Shown here one piece after another: positions 1 to 12,070 of a stretch of DNA of 64,000 nt. The notes below the pieces were generated by a model. It made no database searches, had not been told where the DNA came from, and saw only the letters and a list, made by a program, of their open reading frames with translations. The stretch is from the NCBI GenBank assembly GCA_014898425.1, contig RCSZ01000001.1:1860001-1924000 (forward strand), in the 5' to 3' direction. The DNA is from Botryotinia globosa (taxonomy: Eukaryota > Ascomycota > Leotiomycetes > Helotiales > Sclerotiniaceae). How positions within the stretch are numbered: position 1 is the stretch's first letter; every line of letters begins with the position of its first letter. The position numbers were made by a program, and so were the translations under genes.

Positions 1-3000
1 CAATGATGTTGAGTAAGCATAGCCTAAATGTGTCAGAAACATCAAACATCTTCACGATACATGTACTCGGTGTCGTCTCGAAAGAACACTTTACATCGAG
101 TATCGCGTCCCGACTGGCCCGACTTCCCGACTGTCCCGACTCTATCATTTATACTCTTTTGAACGTCAGCCACCAAACTCTGTTTTATTATATGGATTGG
201 TGGATTCAGTGGATTGGATTTCAAAAGTAGTTTGACTTTTACACTTTTGATTGCGACTTCTAGGAATACGAGATTCAAAATGATGTGGCCAACCAAGGAA
301 CAATGATTCAACTTGCAACTTGCAAGTGTCCACTCGTGCACAGAGGATTATTTCCACGGAGTAAAGTCTTTCCTTGATACACTGATGAGTGGGTAGCAGT
401 GGGTTTCGCTTGTTAGCTCTCGACTCTCGACTCTCGACTCTCGAGTCCACCAAGTCTCCCCAAGTTGAAGCACCTTTCGCTGATTGACTCCGAACTTCGA
501 AGAGACGGAAAACACCCCCTAACGTACCATGATTGATAATTAGAATATGGACTGATAGTCTGATAGTCTGATAGCCTGATATCACATGTCTTTCGTCCAG
601 CCGTCGCTCATTTCGAGTCTCTACAGAGCGAGGAAACTTCCAAACGGATCGATAGTCGATACAAACCAATTGCAAAGTTTAAGCGCTGTGACTCTAGAAG
701 CCTAAACAACTGTCTGACTACGTGTGGATTTCACGTACAGTAAGTAACTGTCGGTAAGATTATAGCATAGGACTTACAATACCGTGGATGCATTTTGTCC
801 TGCGAGTGATCTAAAACATGTTTCGCCGACTTCACGGTGCATATCGCCATCTGGGACATGTTCGATCACTGATATAGCAATGCGAATGAATGTCATTGTG
901 AATATCTTGCCAATCGCTACACATCCAGCATTGGATTGAGAAAAATCACCATGACTTCATGTTCAGGTCTCGAGTCATCTCACAGTCACAACAAAGTTGA
1001 ACAAACACTGAAACGCATAAATCGCGGGGAAATTTGAATCCATTTCCCGGACAATATATGACCTGTGGGATCCTCCTTGTTTTTGCCATGAAATCATGAG
1101 TGTCCCGGGCATGTTTTGCTGATGAATATTAGACTTTGTTGATGCAATTTGTCCATTCCGTATGCCCAAATTCTTCTCTTTCTCTCTTTCTCTCTTTCTC
1201 TCTTTCTCTCTTTCTCTCTTTCTTATCTATGAAATTGAAGAATTGGAAATGCTATGACAACTCGATGTGGCACGATTTGCGACTTTTGAAGACACAAGCT
1301 TGAGTTCAAAGTTGAAACGACAATCAATATAATAAGGTTGAGCCCAATGAGCGCCAGTTTGCGGGCACCTGTCTATCCTCACCGCCTGTGATGAATATCA
1401 CGTGACATCTTAGTTCAAGGCTAGCTTGAACTAAGACGATTGTTATTATGTAATAAGACCTCGGGAGACAAAGATTTCTTATTCTATTAGTTCTTTGACC
1501 TCTACGATACACTCTACAGTCTACTAGAGTATGTGATCGTGACATCGCCGACATTTCCAAATTCGACAACATGCGTCAACCAACGAAATATGATGCCTGC
1601 AACGTGCATGTTTGCTGAAACGGAACAAGAATAGTCAGGTTGTCAACATGGCCGATTCTTCAGAATTGGTATAACTGCCAAGTTCTTGACATTGGAAATA
1701 GAGTTCTCGCAATTTTTTCCAGTAACAAACCGCATCAGTGTAGAACTTCACAGGCCCGAGTCTTCGAAAAAAAAAAATCTTCGGATTTCCCGTTGAATAG
1801 TAGCAGTTCTACCTTGTGATTGTTGCCGCACTGCTACTCTACCTGAAAGCTCACTACCGGTAGAGGAAACTCTTTAGTCAAGTTTTTCCTTGCTCTACAT
1901 TCAAGTCTTGTAAATCTGGGTAAAGTTTGATAGAATTTCATACGATGCCAAGTGGTATAATATCACGTCTACGATACCTCAAGACTTTTGATGGCAAGAG
2001 GAGTAGGATACTCGGGTAGCTAATACGTGTCATATTTAAATTTCACTCGATCGTATAGATCGTGAAAGTACTTCATGTTTCTTTTACAGTCTTCAAAACA
2101 GGTATGCTAAACCCCATACTCATGACACCCAACCTTCGCCAAAACGCTATATTTGTTATTCAAACCCTTTGCTTTGTCCAACAAGTCTTCGATAACTCCT
2201 ATACCAATGAGATGTACCATTGCTTCTGAAGTTTTACATGTCAACCTCTCCGCAATGACCTCAATTGCTGTCCAAGTTCTCCGAGTTGGCGGTCGTATCC
2301 AGCCATTGTTTGTCTGTCCGCTGAGCTATTGGGGTTCAGCCAATCTTTCTTAATTCGTATACACTTAATTTCTGATTGAATCTTCTCGCTTTGCGTCTCA
2401 CTCAAAGAAGGGAAAGAGTCTAGTGACTTTTCCTTCTGAAGTCTAGGCGGAGAGTGTGGAGCTGGCGATTTTCTCGGTTTCGATAGAGGGTCCTCATTGC
2501 GACAAATTAAGACATGCCGTTGGTCGCAAATTCGGTCTGTATCCCTCATGCTCACCAGTACACGTACCTATTACCGAAAAAATGAAATCAGAAAACAATA
2601 TTATTGGTAGAACCTTGCAGACCTGAAGTTGTACGTCGATAGACCAGGCCAGTTCATATTGACCGCAAAAGTTATCACACGACCCTAGGGAGCAAACGTG
2701 CTTTGTATCGGCACTTTTTAGACTAATAAGGTCAGAAACTCGGTCAAAGTGCTCAGAATACCATAATTACAGAGACAATCAATACTGAAGTGCTAGGCAA
2801 CTCACAATGGCAATCAACTTCGGCTTTTGCGTCATTCTGGACACAGTATATCAAATTCATCAATAATGCATAAGCACCTCAAATACAGTGTGATACTAGG
2901 TGCACTTCTCTCGCGATAAAAAAATCATCTTTTCACTGAAACTTCGTCTAATCTTTCTGTTTCCAGATAGTCACCTCAAACGAGCTTTTTTTTAATTAAA

Positions 3001-3774
3001 AAAAAAAAGAACCCTCAATTCACTTGTCTTTTTGTAGCCTACCTAGGCGACTCTCAATGTTCTCTTTTGTATACCAACACTCGAACCGTTCTCCGGACCA
3101 ACCGCGCGAGTGGCCTTCTGCTCACTCTCCTGCGTGCTCGTACGGCTCAACGGTTGACCCCTCTCGAACCCACCACCGACAAGCTTTCGGCTCTAATAGC
3201 CGGCTCTCCAAGTGGCCGACTAATTCCTAGTCGAGGAAACCAGGTGTCTCCGAAAAGCTATTATCCCCATGGGATTTTCGATAGGATTCTTCACGAAGGT
3301 TATTAAATCCATGCATTTTCTTTTTCAAGCCCCCTAGAAGAACAACTGCTCTCCGAGGACAATCACCTTCGCCAATGAGGAATTAGGTGGCTGCTCTGAG
3401 AGTCCAATTTTTCAAGTTGTATATGCCAAGATATCAAACGTCATATTATTAGTGCATATATCTCACCCCAGAGTTGGAAATACTACTACCTGGTTAATGG
3501 GCAAGTTGTCAGAACAATTCATCAACATGTCTTTTCAGATACTCAAAGGTTTACTACGCATGGCCAATGGCCAAGATGAATCCAAACTCACTCGTTCCGA
3601 AAAGTAATAATCATAGGTATTACCCAGTATCAAGGTTGCACACAGAGAAAGCTTTGATAAAACAATTTGGTTCATTAATTGTCATCAAGAGAAGGAATAA
3701 TGCTTCTGAAGCCTCTAAATTTTTATCAAAACGACATGAATGAGATACATCATAATATATGCCGACGGGTTCCA
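1..3774. other. Left-end intergenic region without a confident gene
   Basis: No stretch shows a recognisable protein family or convincing exon chain. The longest open frames cross simple tandem repeats and overlap each other on both strands, so they look accidental. Visible structure includes short tandem motifs near 104-141, 413-444 and 549-582, an 8-nt pyrimidine microsatellite near 1174-1223, and a GC-richer island at about 3025-3310. A minus-strand frame at 2241-2555 (about 100 codons) could be an orphan exon, but nothing supports it beyond its length. Confidence 0.6.
1174..1223. repeat. Pyrimidine microsatellite, unit TTTCTCTC
   Basis: About six perfect copies of an 8-nt C/T unit in the gene-poor left end. 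The plus strand is pure pyrimidine, so it can also form a purine/pyrimidine tract. Confidence 0.9.
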
Positions 3775-4514
3775 TTACAGAGCCATCACAGCGCCCACAA
3801 TACCAACCGCCAAACCTCCACAAATTTTGAACATATCAATACCCAATGCACCAGCAGCACCCGTCTCAACAGTGACCGGAGCACTCGAGCTTGCACTCGC
3901 CGATCCCGCCGTTGTCGAAGCCGACCCAGTCGTCGAAGTCTTCTGAGTTCCACTTGCCGTCTGTGACGCGCCGGTAGCGGATGCAGATGCAGCTTCAGTA
4001 GCAGTAGCAGTAGCAGTTTCGCTTGCTATCAAATCGCCAAACCCATTTTTGCTGGCGATGCTCATTTCCGCCGTGTAGATGGAACCGATGAAGCTGGCGA
4101 GAGGAGAGGGCAAAGCAGTCAACACGGATGTATTTGGAGTTTCGCCATCCCTGACGTCGGATAGGAGGGACGCTTGTAAGGAGTTGAGAGAGCTGATGGC
4201 GGCGGTGTCGGTGGCAAGGCTGGAAACTATGGGCTGGGTTGCAAGGTCGAGGATGTACGATTGGAGATCGTCAACTAGAGCTTGGGTTTGACTTGGAGGA
4301 AGTGTTAGTAAAAGTGCAGTTGATATGCATAAAAAGGAAATGTCACGGGGTTTAAAAGGGAATGAAACCCCAAAGTTCGGGAGATGTAGGTAAAATAGAC
4401 AAGTCAAACATACGATGCAGATGGCGTCGTTGGCTCTGGAGCTGGAGCTGGAGCTGGAGATGCTGAGACAAAGGCAATGAGCCCAGCGATGAGAAGTGAG
4501 TCTGAGAACTGCAT
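3775..4514 (-). CDS. GPI-anchored, Ser/Thr/Ala-rich cell-wall-type protein (HsbA-like)
   Basis: Two exons: 4514-4414 and 4291-3775. The intron has GTATGT at its 5' end and ACTAAC then AAG at its 3' end, and joining the exons keeps the frame, giving about 205 residues. The start is the ATG opening MQFSDSLLIAGLIAFVSA, a classic signal peptide, followed by an Ala-Pro repeat. The middle (about residues 35-120) is helical and rich in short aliphatic residues, resembling the hydrophobic surface-binding protein A type. Residues about 130-180 are a Ser/Thr/Ala linker likely to be O-glycosylated. The C-terminus is a hydrophobic tail (GGLAVGIVGAVMAL) after small residues, as expected for GPI anchoring. 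Secretion and wall attachment are inferred from this architecture; the HsbA assignment is tentative. Confidence 0.75.
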
Positions 4515-5216
4515 TCTGTAGTTCTTGAAAACAGTGACGTTGATTGGTTCACCCAACGAAATGAAAGTTCTATTTTGACCGTTTTCCACGTGAAATGGAA
4601 TGATGCAAAGACTATTGAACGTGTCACAATAAAGTTGAGGAAGAGCAGGCGGAGTCATTGATTAAAGTAATGCTATTTAGCCCCCACAAAAGATGATCTG
4701 GATGCCTAGCAGCCCGTGGTTCCGCTTAAATGGTTATACGGTTGAAAACGGAAATTTATTTCTCGGGGAAAGATTTATTGGTTACCTGATACAATTGACC
4801 CTTGAGGCTCGGCGGATGTGACATTCTAGGAGCAGTAATTCGATGCAGCTCTTTCTTGGAACATTCTAAGAGTAGTGATTTGATGCTGCTCTTTCTTGGA
4901 AGTATTGAACATTTCTCACGTGCAGTAAGCTACCTAGTCTGATTCGATGGGGAGTATGGTGAGATGATGCTGAGACCCACAATATAGCAGCCGCAATTCC
5001 ACTTTCAATGTGCGGTGCACGTATTAAGCATCCTGCCGAGCCTGCTCCTAACCTTCAAAACACAGGCCACTTGGAGAGCCCAAGATTTTTCGATACTCCG
5101 AGAGGTTATGTTCGATGTCGCCCGTTGACTCCCTAAGGAACTTTAAGGAAGTAGTAATATGGCTTTCAAATTTTTCGAGACCTCTTACTGTAGTCGGTCA
5201 AAATATCTAGCTAAGT
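4515..5216. other. Intergenic region with a 40-bp tandem duplication
   Basis: About 700 bp between the start of the wall protein and the stop of the methylesterase gene. I see no coding signal. A diverged 40-bp tandem duplication sits at 4821-4900. Confidence 0.7.
4821..4900. repeat. Diverged 40-bp tandem duplication
   Basis: Two adjacent 40-bp units (4821-4860 and 4861-4900) both begin ACATTCTA and end CTCTTTCTTGGA. They differ at five positions, four of them transitions. Confidence 0.9.
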
Positions 5217-6543
5217 TCACACTCTTTTACCAGCCTTAATAAGATCTGACACTTTTGGTGGTAATATCAATGCACTTCGGTCGTTTCTTGAATAGAAGTC
5301 TACTAACACCATGGCTGTCTTCTCAGGAAGATCTTCGTGAACAAAATGACCGGCCTCGGGGAAAACTTGCAGGGCATACTTCCCTATTGATTGTCAATTT
5401 AAGCCTGCTCTCTACAGACTTCACATAGAAAGATGTTCCTTACCTTGCATCTGTCCGATTGTCAACTCCTTGTCAAGTCTGTCTGTCCCTGCAAGCAGTA
5501 ATAGCTTTCCACCCCTGGCCTCAAGAAACTTTTTGCTAAGTCCAACAAACCAACCTTCCCAAAATGGATGAGTGGCTCCCAAATTTGTGCGCCATGTCCA
5601 CGATCGTGATCCACTAGCGTCTTCGTTGTGCTTCAGTAGCCCAGGCACACTCGTCCGCGCTGACAACGAATTGCGTATTGTTCTCGACCTCATGTGCCAC
5701 TCAATGCCAGATTGCAGTGAAGGAAAGCCTAGTGGACGAGTCGATAAGTAAGTTTGCATGCTTTGTAGAGCATCCATAGCAGAGCCCTCAACTACATCAA
5801 GAACTGCATATCCAAGAACCGAGTTGCCTAATTTTCCGCCCTTTGCAACATCTGTAATAACTGCACCGCCAAGAGAGTGACCAACAAGTACAAGAGGCGG
5901 AAGTTGCTTCCATTTCATTTTGTCTTTTGTGGCTTCAATGACATATAACAGATCTGAACTCAAGGTTTCTAGACTAAGATCGAGAAGCTCTGCCGCTGGA
6001 GAGATTTCCGTAGAGCCATGACCTCGAGCGTCAAGAGAAAGTACACCGGCAGAAGGTAGTTTTTTTCGAATCTCCGACGTCAAAACAGCAAACGAGAGGC
6101 CGGATGATCCTGCTCCATGATGTGTAATAAATAAAGGTGCTGACCCAACAGGAGATGTAAGATATGCATGATGCATTATGGTCTCTGCTTCCAACTTGCG
6201 TTCGAGAAACAGTTCTCGCTCAAAATAAGTCGTCCACGGTATCTGGTCCATCGTTCGTTTATTGGGAACACTGATGGTATGGAATGTATCAGCCCGGCAC
6301 AAACAATGAGCAATAGGCAAGAACAAACCCTTGCGGCCGAGCGAACAAGTTCTGATTCGAGGATGGTATGATGGTGCCAGTAGATGAAGCTGAAGATGCC
6401 GAGGAAGAATCGTCATCTATTGGAAGATCGGGTAGTTCACTAGGCATATCAATCTCCTCTTCCTCTTCGTCGGCCTCATTGAATTCTGGCGGAGCAAATT
6501 TGGGCAGCTTGGGCTTAACAAAGGACCTTTGTAAGTCGCTCAT
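5217..6543 (-). CDS. PPE1: Protein phosphatase methylesterase 1
   Basis: Demethylates the C-terminal leucine of the PP2A catalytic subunit. Three exons: 6543-6329, 6270-5444 and 5383-5217 (donors GTTTGT and GTAAGG, acceptors CAG and TAG), total 402 aa. The N-terminal 70 residues are acidic and Ser-rich, as usual in fungal members. The alpha/beta hydrolase core has the nucleophile elbow GHSLGG (Ser about 204), the acid in LDVVEGSAMDAL (Asp about 230) and the histidine in AGHFVHED (His about 360). The last motif exists only after splicing to exon 3, which confirms the gene model. The DVVEG and GHxVHED motifs are diagnostic for PME-1 rather than a generic hydrolase. The start is the first ATG of the MSDLQRSF N-terminus shared by the family. 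Confidence 0.95.
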
Positions 6544-7568
6544 CTTGAAATTTATTTACAGAAGTTAAATCTGCGGTATCTATTTGTATCGAATGGTGAA
6601 AGTCATTTGTGAGGGAAACAATTCAAGTCTAATAAGCTATCAACTGGAAATCAAATTAAAGAACAATCAAATTCGTGTATGAAACTCTAGAAGGATTGAG
6701 CAGAGAGAAGATAGCTGGAGGTAAAAGCCATGATGTCGTCCGCCACACCCACAGAAAGCACCAGCCATGGATTTCCGAGGTCGATGTATGGATAGATAAG
6801 ATAAGAGCATTGCTTAGTAATATCAAGATTCAAGTGACCCTAGCACGTGCCTAGGTACTTGTGATTACTAACGACTAAGCTATGGCACAAAGGAAAATGA
6901 CATCATCCCCTTCAATTCCCTCGGTCTTCCCTCTCCAACAACAAGCTGATTCATTGACCTCCACCTCCTTCATATGTGCTGGGTATCTAGGTAGGTAATT
7001 ATCCAACTATCTATCTATCAATCAATGATCATTGATCAAGCCTCAAAATCTACATACCAATACTACGGACGGGAAGAGAACAAGAACAAGAACAAGAACA
7101 AGAACAAGGTCTAGAAGCAGCAGCAGCACCAGCAGCACCAGCAGCACCAGCAGCAGAAGAAGAATGCTGGCGGTAGGTAGATAATCACAATCACATTCAA
7201 ATACCGGTATCTACCACACACAAAAGCTACCTAGCTTCCAACAACGCGCACCACGCCAGTTTCATTGGGCTTAGATCAACATCAAAACGATCTTCTTTCC
7301 TTGCTTGATTTTGATCTCGAGCTTTGGTTCATTTCTACCATTGTCTTAACTTTGAACATTCTCGGTGCCCAGGTTATCTGCCTCCCTAGTATTTCATGGT
7401 GACGATTGATCTCCTTTTTAAATCTATTTCCATTTCATCCTTCTCCTCAGGAGATTTTGATCTCTTATTATTTCATATCAGTCCTTTCATCTCTTCACTC
7501 ACGATATAGCTTGTCGTGATTTTTGTCGCAGAAGTCTCCACAATCAGGAGTTCCTCATCATAGTTATC
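6544..7568. other. Divergent intergenic region / long 5' leader with CAG- and AAGAAC-type repeats
   Basis: About 1 kb between the divergent methylesterase and DUF2417 genes. It contains an AACAAG hexamer run (about 7079-7107) and a CAG/CAC triplet run (about 7117-7157). Polypyrimidine stretches near 7300-7500 resemble a fungal promoter and leader. No coding exon was recognised. Confidence 0.6.
7079..7157. repeat. Adjacent AACAAG and CAG/CAC microsatellites
   Basis: A run of about five AACAAG hexamers is followed within about 10 bp by CAG triplets interspersed with CAC. Both lie in the probable 5' leader or promoter of the DUF2417 gene. Confidence 0.85.
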
Positions 7569-9323
7569 ATGGCTTCCTCCTTATGGGGTTCCAAGAAGGA
7601 TAGCGAACATCCTTCAGCTGCTGGAAGTGTGCATTCTCGTCCTCGTTCTCAAAATGGAGATTCGAATGAACCTGTAGCTTCTCACCAAGTACATCCTCAA
7701 CCTCATTATTCTCATGAGGCTGACGAGCGTACTCGTCTACTTCCACCAAGCCGTGATGGTTACTTGAGTCCCGATGATCCAGCTGTAAGCTTCTCGCCCC
7801 CTTTGATTTAATCCCCCACCCAGGTTGCAATATCCAGATGGGAAAATTCATTGTAAAATTGTGCTAATAGGGTATTTATATAGGTATCTCCATATAATCT
7901 ATGGAGCGTGCGATTTCTGCGATACTTCACAGTTTTGTTCGCCATCGTCACATTTCTGTGGTGGGTGTTGCTGCTGGTATCAATCTTCGTTTCCCCACCA
8001 GGCATGCACTCGAGAGGCTCTGGTTTCTTCGATTTCTCATACACTACTTTGACCCTCGGCCTGCTACTCATTGTGCTTCTCTTCTTTTCGACGCCTTCCA
8101 AAGCCGCACAAGTAACATGTCTTGTCATCGCCGTGATTCTATTGGTCGATATGATAATGATTGTCGCTGTCCCACGTCTTCGGGTAGAGGAGGGATGGGT
8201 TGGAATTGCTAGTGTTGTCTGGGCCCTGCTCATAGCTATATGGACGATTGTTACAGACCGATTCGTAGCGGCTGGCAAAATAGAAGAGGAGGAGCGCTTA
8301 ACTGGCCGAGCAGAGACTCGCCGAACGCTCAGAGAATGGTGTTCCGTCTTAATATCTACAATCATTCTTATAGTTTTGGCACTTGTCACCATTCTCTTAT
8401 CGGCTACACTCATCTTGAGATCTCGCGATGCCTCCCTTGCGCCACCAGGAGAGCGATATTACGTTGATGGTGACAAATACCAAATACATGTCTATTGCGA
8501 AGGCAATCTTACGGATGCAAAGGGCAAGAAGAACCCAACGGTTTTATTTGAAGCTGGCGAGGGACCGTTCGAGCATGGCATGCTTCAGATTGCAACGAAC
8601 GCTTTTGTCAACGGAAGCATCAGCCGATATTGTTATTCTGATCGACCTGGAATCGCATGGTCTGACAATGCGCCATCTCCGTTCTCAGCAGGCATGGCAG
8701 CGGACGCACTTTCAGAAGCTCTAGCTCGCGCAGGCGAAGAAGGCCCCTGGATTCTCGCTAGTGCAGGAGTAGGCAGCATCTATAGTCGAATATTCTCCTC
8801 CCGACACGCTCGTGAAATTGCAGGTCTTCTTCTCATCGACCCTCTCCACGAAGATCTTCTCTACCGTCTCGGTACACCACAGAGAGGCTTTGTCCTCTGG
8901 GGTCGTGGCATTCTCTCGCCTCTCGGTTTGGATCGTACATTTGGCGCCATTTTCAACGGCCGCACCCGTGAAGATCGAGTGTTCGGACGTTCAGCTTATC
9001 AAGGTGGAAAGTTCCTCAAGGCTAAACTCCAAGAATCTCTGGTCGCCAATTCATTGACGAAGAATGAGGTTAGTAGTGCAAGGAATATACAGTATGCAAG
9101 TACACCACTTGTACTGATTAGTTCCGGCATTGAGGTTAGGAGAGATAGTGAGTGGGAGAGAAAACAAGAAGATCTTAGTCACTTGACGGATAACCTGAAA
9201 AGTTGGGATGTGGTCAAAGGAGCTCCTTCGGAGGTGTGGAAGACGCTCGAGGGAAGAGAGATCGTTGAGAAGAGGTTGAAGAAGTTGGTCAAAGGAGCTG
9301 CAGACTTTGAAATGATGGAGTAG
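7569..9323 (+). CDS. DUF2417 membrane protein with alpha/beta-hydrolase-like C-terminal domain
   Basis: Two exons, 7569-7784 and 7884-9323. The intron runs from GTAAGC to TATAG and the join is in frame, giving 551 aa. The first about 70 residues are hydrophilic. Next come several hydrophobic helices (about residues 78-105, 115-145, 150-180), a basic/acidic loop and another helix (about 215-240). The C-terminal half resembles an alpha/beta hydrolase (VLFEAGEGPFEHG, YCYSDRPGIAWSD, GLLLIDPLHEDLL). This layout fits the fungal DUF2417 family, described as integral membrane proteins, often mitochondrial; location here is inferred. The expected nucleophile elbow reads ILASAGVGSIYSR, so the Ser of a GxSxG motif is not at its usual place and catalysis is doubtful. 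The ATG at 7569 is the first in the open exon. Confidence 0.85.
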
Positions 9324-10183
9324 TTAAATTGATAATGAGCAAGGATGAGGGTGAGCAATGAGGATTCAGATATGAGCACATGATTGGCATGAACATAAAC
9401 GTCTCTTTAATGGGTTCTCGAGTACATTTGCATTTCTATTTTGGTGCTGGATGGCCGGGTTGGATGGACCTTTATATTCTTTTACGATTTGTTTGCCTGT
9501 TTAACTATGTAATTAATGCATAACATTCTTTTGAAGCTTTACTTAGATCTAACTTCTGTGATATGATAAGCCATTTGAATACAGTAGCAGTCCAAGCAAC
9601 ATCCCAAATTGTAATCTTGATCCGCTCAGGAATCATCCACCGTGTTCCCTCCCACCTCAACTCTATGTATCTCATTCGACACAAGTCACTTGGATTCACT
9701 TCACATGGTCCATCCAGAAACATCTATAGGAGCGAGGTGTACCATCACTGTTCATTTCTAGTATTTCCTCTTGAACAAAGTAATAACACTAAGCTCCCCT
9801 CAAAAATCATGTATTTCCATCAAGAGAAACCTTCTTAGACGACAGTCGTTTTCAAATTTCAACTTAAAGTAAGAACGCAAAGTTTCCAAGTCAACAGACT
9901 TGCAATAAATAAAATTCAAAGATACCATGGCGCAACTATATTCCAAAACTCTCCTTGATCAACAACATCAACGGTGATCATCGCAGGCTCATATTAATCT
10001 TCATCTATTCATATTAATCTAAACTATGAAGAGGTAGGTCATGATACATACTATAGCTACATACGCTTTTCCTAATATCGTTTCCGTGTCTGTTTCTCAT
10101 GGTAACCTGAACGCCAATACCTTTGCTATACATATACCACCCCAAACTATCTTTCGGAACTATGATATCATGGCAAACATCGA
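9324..10183. other. Intergenic, convergent 3' ends
   Basis: About 860 bp between the stop codons of two convergent genes. It should hold both 3' UTRs. I see no coding exon or RNA gene. Confidence 0.6.
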
Positions 10184-11510
10184 TTAAGAACTGCCGAGAA
10201 TGTTGGATATCCTTAAAGACAGGTCGAGGATAGTGAGATGTTCGTCTGCACCATCCACGTGTCGTTTGTCTGCCTCTGAAAAAAGAGCTACGATTTTGTT
10301 CTTGTGAGAGTCGGCGATCAGTTCGGAGTTGATAATGGTTTGGTACAGCTGTTGTGTGTATTAGCTTTTATCACATTTTGTGAGGGAAGGAAGGGGGGAA
10401 AAAGCATACCTGCGAGACGACCTGTGTGCCACTCCACCCATCTGCCACCATATCAACGACTACCTTGGACACAGCTTCATATACAACTCCTCTCGATCTC
10501 GGTTGCATGGCCTTGACCAATTTCTCAATCGTGTCATCCGGTATAACTCCTGCAATATCTTCCACGCTGCTCACTGTAACCGTCTTTTCATCCACATCCA
10601 TTTTATCTGCATTGTGTCTCTCTTCGCCGTCCGGACTAACCGCTCCCACCAACCTCGCCGCACTCTGCAAATATGTAATCGCTTTTCTCAGATCTCCCTC
10701 GCTGCACTTAATCAGCGCTTCCACCGCCCCCTCTTCCAACCTCACACCCTCCTTATCCGCGATTTCCCTCACTCTAACCACCGCATTCCCCTTGTCCAAG
10801 CTCTTGAACCGAAACTTGCTACATCTACTCGCCAAGGGATCAATAATCCTCGTCACATAGTTGCAAATCAAACAGAATCTCGTAATCCTACTATACGTCT
10901 CCATCGTTCTTCTCAACGCACTCTGCGCATCCTGCGTCATACTATCCGCCTCATCCAATATAATAATCTTGTAAGGTGGACATGGATATTTCTGACGATA
11001 TGCGGGTGAGGGATTGGAAAGCTGCATGCGAGCGAAATCTTTTACTTTTTCGCGGACAATGGATATGCCTCGTTCGTCGGAAGCGTTCAGTTCGAGAACA
11101 CGGGATTTCATGAGTTCGGGGCCGTAGAGTTCTTTGGCGAGAGCGAGAACCGTCGACGTTTTACCTGTGCCTGGAGGCCCGTAGAAGAGCATATGCGGGA
11201 GCTGGGAGAGGAGATGTTAGAGCTGGGTTGAGGAGGGGAAAGGAAGGTGCTAACATTGGAGGATTGCAGTGTGCGTTGCAGAACTGTGATGGTATGATCT
11301 TGCGCTGTAACATCTCCTAGGCCTTTGGGTCGACTACGAAATCCATTAGTAAAGTTATCGAAGATAGAAATCGCATTCGGAACAAAAGACTGACTATTTC
11401 TCAACCCATGGTTGCATGCGATTATTTTTCTTAGCTTCTTCTTTTGCATTTGTGGTGCCATTTGAGGCAGCTTCCGCCTTACGAGCTTTGATATCGAAGA
11501 AGCTAGCCAT
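10184..11510 (-). CDS. RFC2: Replication factor C small subunit 2 (clamp loader)
   Basis: AAA+ subunit of the heteropentameric clamp loader that places PCNA on primed DNA. It matches yeast Rfc2 (human RFC4) best. Four exons: 11510-11395, 11333-11255, 11201-10410 and 10348-10184 (donors GTCAGT, GTTAGC, GTATGC), total 383 aa. Motifs: Walker A GPPGTGKT (about 73-80), Walker B LDEAD (about 148-151), the SRC arginine-finger motif in [10 protein letters not shown] (about 190-192) and [10 protein letters not shown] between them. The short N-terminus ([16 protein letters not shown], then MQPWVEKYRPK) is typical of the family. The last exon, ending [14 protein letters not shown], completes the collar domain. 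It is a nuclear replication and repair protein. Confidence 0.95.
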
Positions 11511-12070
11511 GTTGAAGAAAATTGTGAGGTTTCCTGAGATTCACAAGTCGTGAGAAAGTTTGGATTTCAGATAATGGAAAGTGTATTCAAGGGAGACGCG
11601 TCGTGAAATTCCACTCTACGCGACATTTTTAGCGCGAGGCTACAATATCATCAAATAATAGGCTGTCTCATCACACGCATTATAATATATATAATAATTC
11701 TATAGTCTGTCATTTTGATTCGAAAAACATTGGTATGAAAGGAAGTGTTCATTCGAGTCATCTTGTATGGTAGTGTGAAATTTAATTCCACATATAGCTC
11801 CAACAATTGCCATCTGGTACCTGCACCTGACAGAAATATTTTGCTTTAGCAAATCTAGCCAGAAGAATAGTTCTGCCAGCTAAACCTGCGAGCAGATTCT
11901 GTTCAGTGATATGTAAACCTCAATTGCACCCACAATCTACACTGTCAAGCTGGATGAACCATCTGTAATAGCTAAAATAAGGGTTTTAAAAGAAGCCTGA
12001 AAGTCTCCACGTGGATATTGACGTTTGAATCCTAAAAGTCGCAACCCACGAGACCCTCCTATGATTGTGA
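11511..12070. other. Intergenic, nothing recognised
   Basis: About 560 bp between the RFC2 start and the 3' end of the coiled-coil gene on the same strand. It should hold the RFC2 promoter and the upstream gene's 3' UTR. No coding signal was seen. Confidence 0.6.

Noticed and set aside
166..675. 169-codon minus-strand open frame at the left end
   Set aside because: It runs through short tandem repeats (CGACTCT and CTGATAGT types), overlaps opposing frames and shows no domain or compositional coding signal.
2241..2555. 104-codon minus-strand frame
   Set aside because: Hydrophilic and without family features or clear splice partners; kept only as a note in the intergenic entry.
3130..3190. 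GTGGGTTCGAG-like sequence on the minus strand resembling a tRNA B box
   Set aside because: The flanking bases do not form a T stem and no acceptor or anticodon arm can be built.
7808..8413. 201-codon minus-strand frame opposite the DUF2417 gene
   Set aside because: It is the antisense shadow of the hydrophobic coding exon and has no family match.
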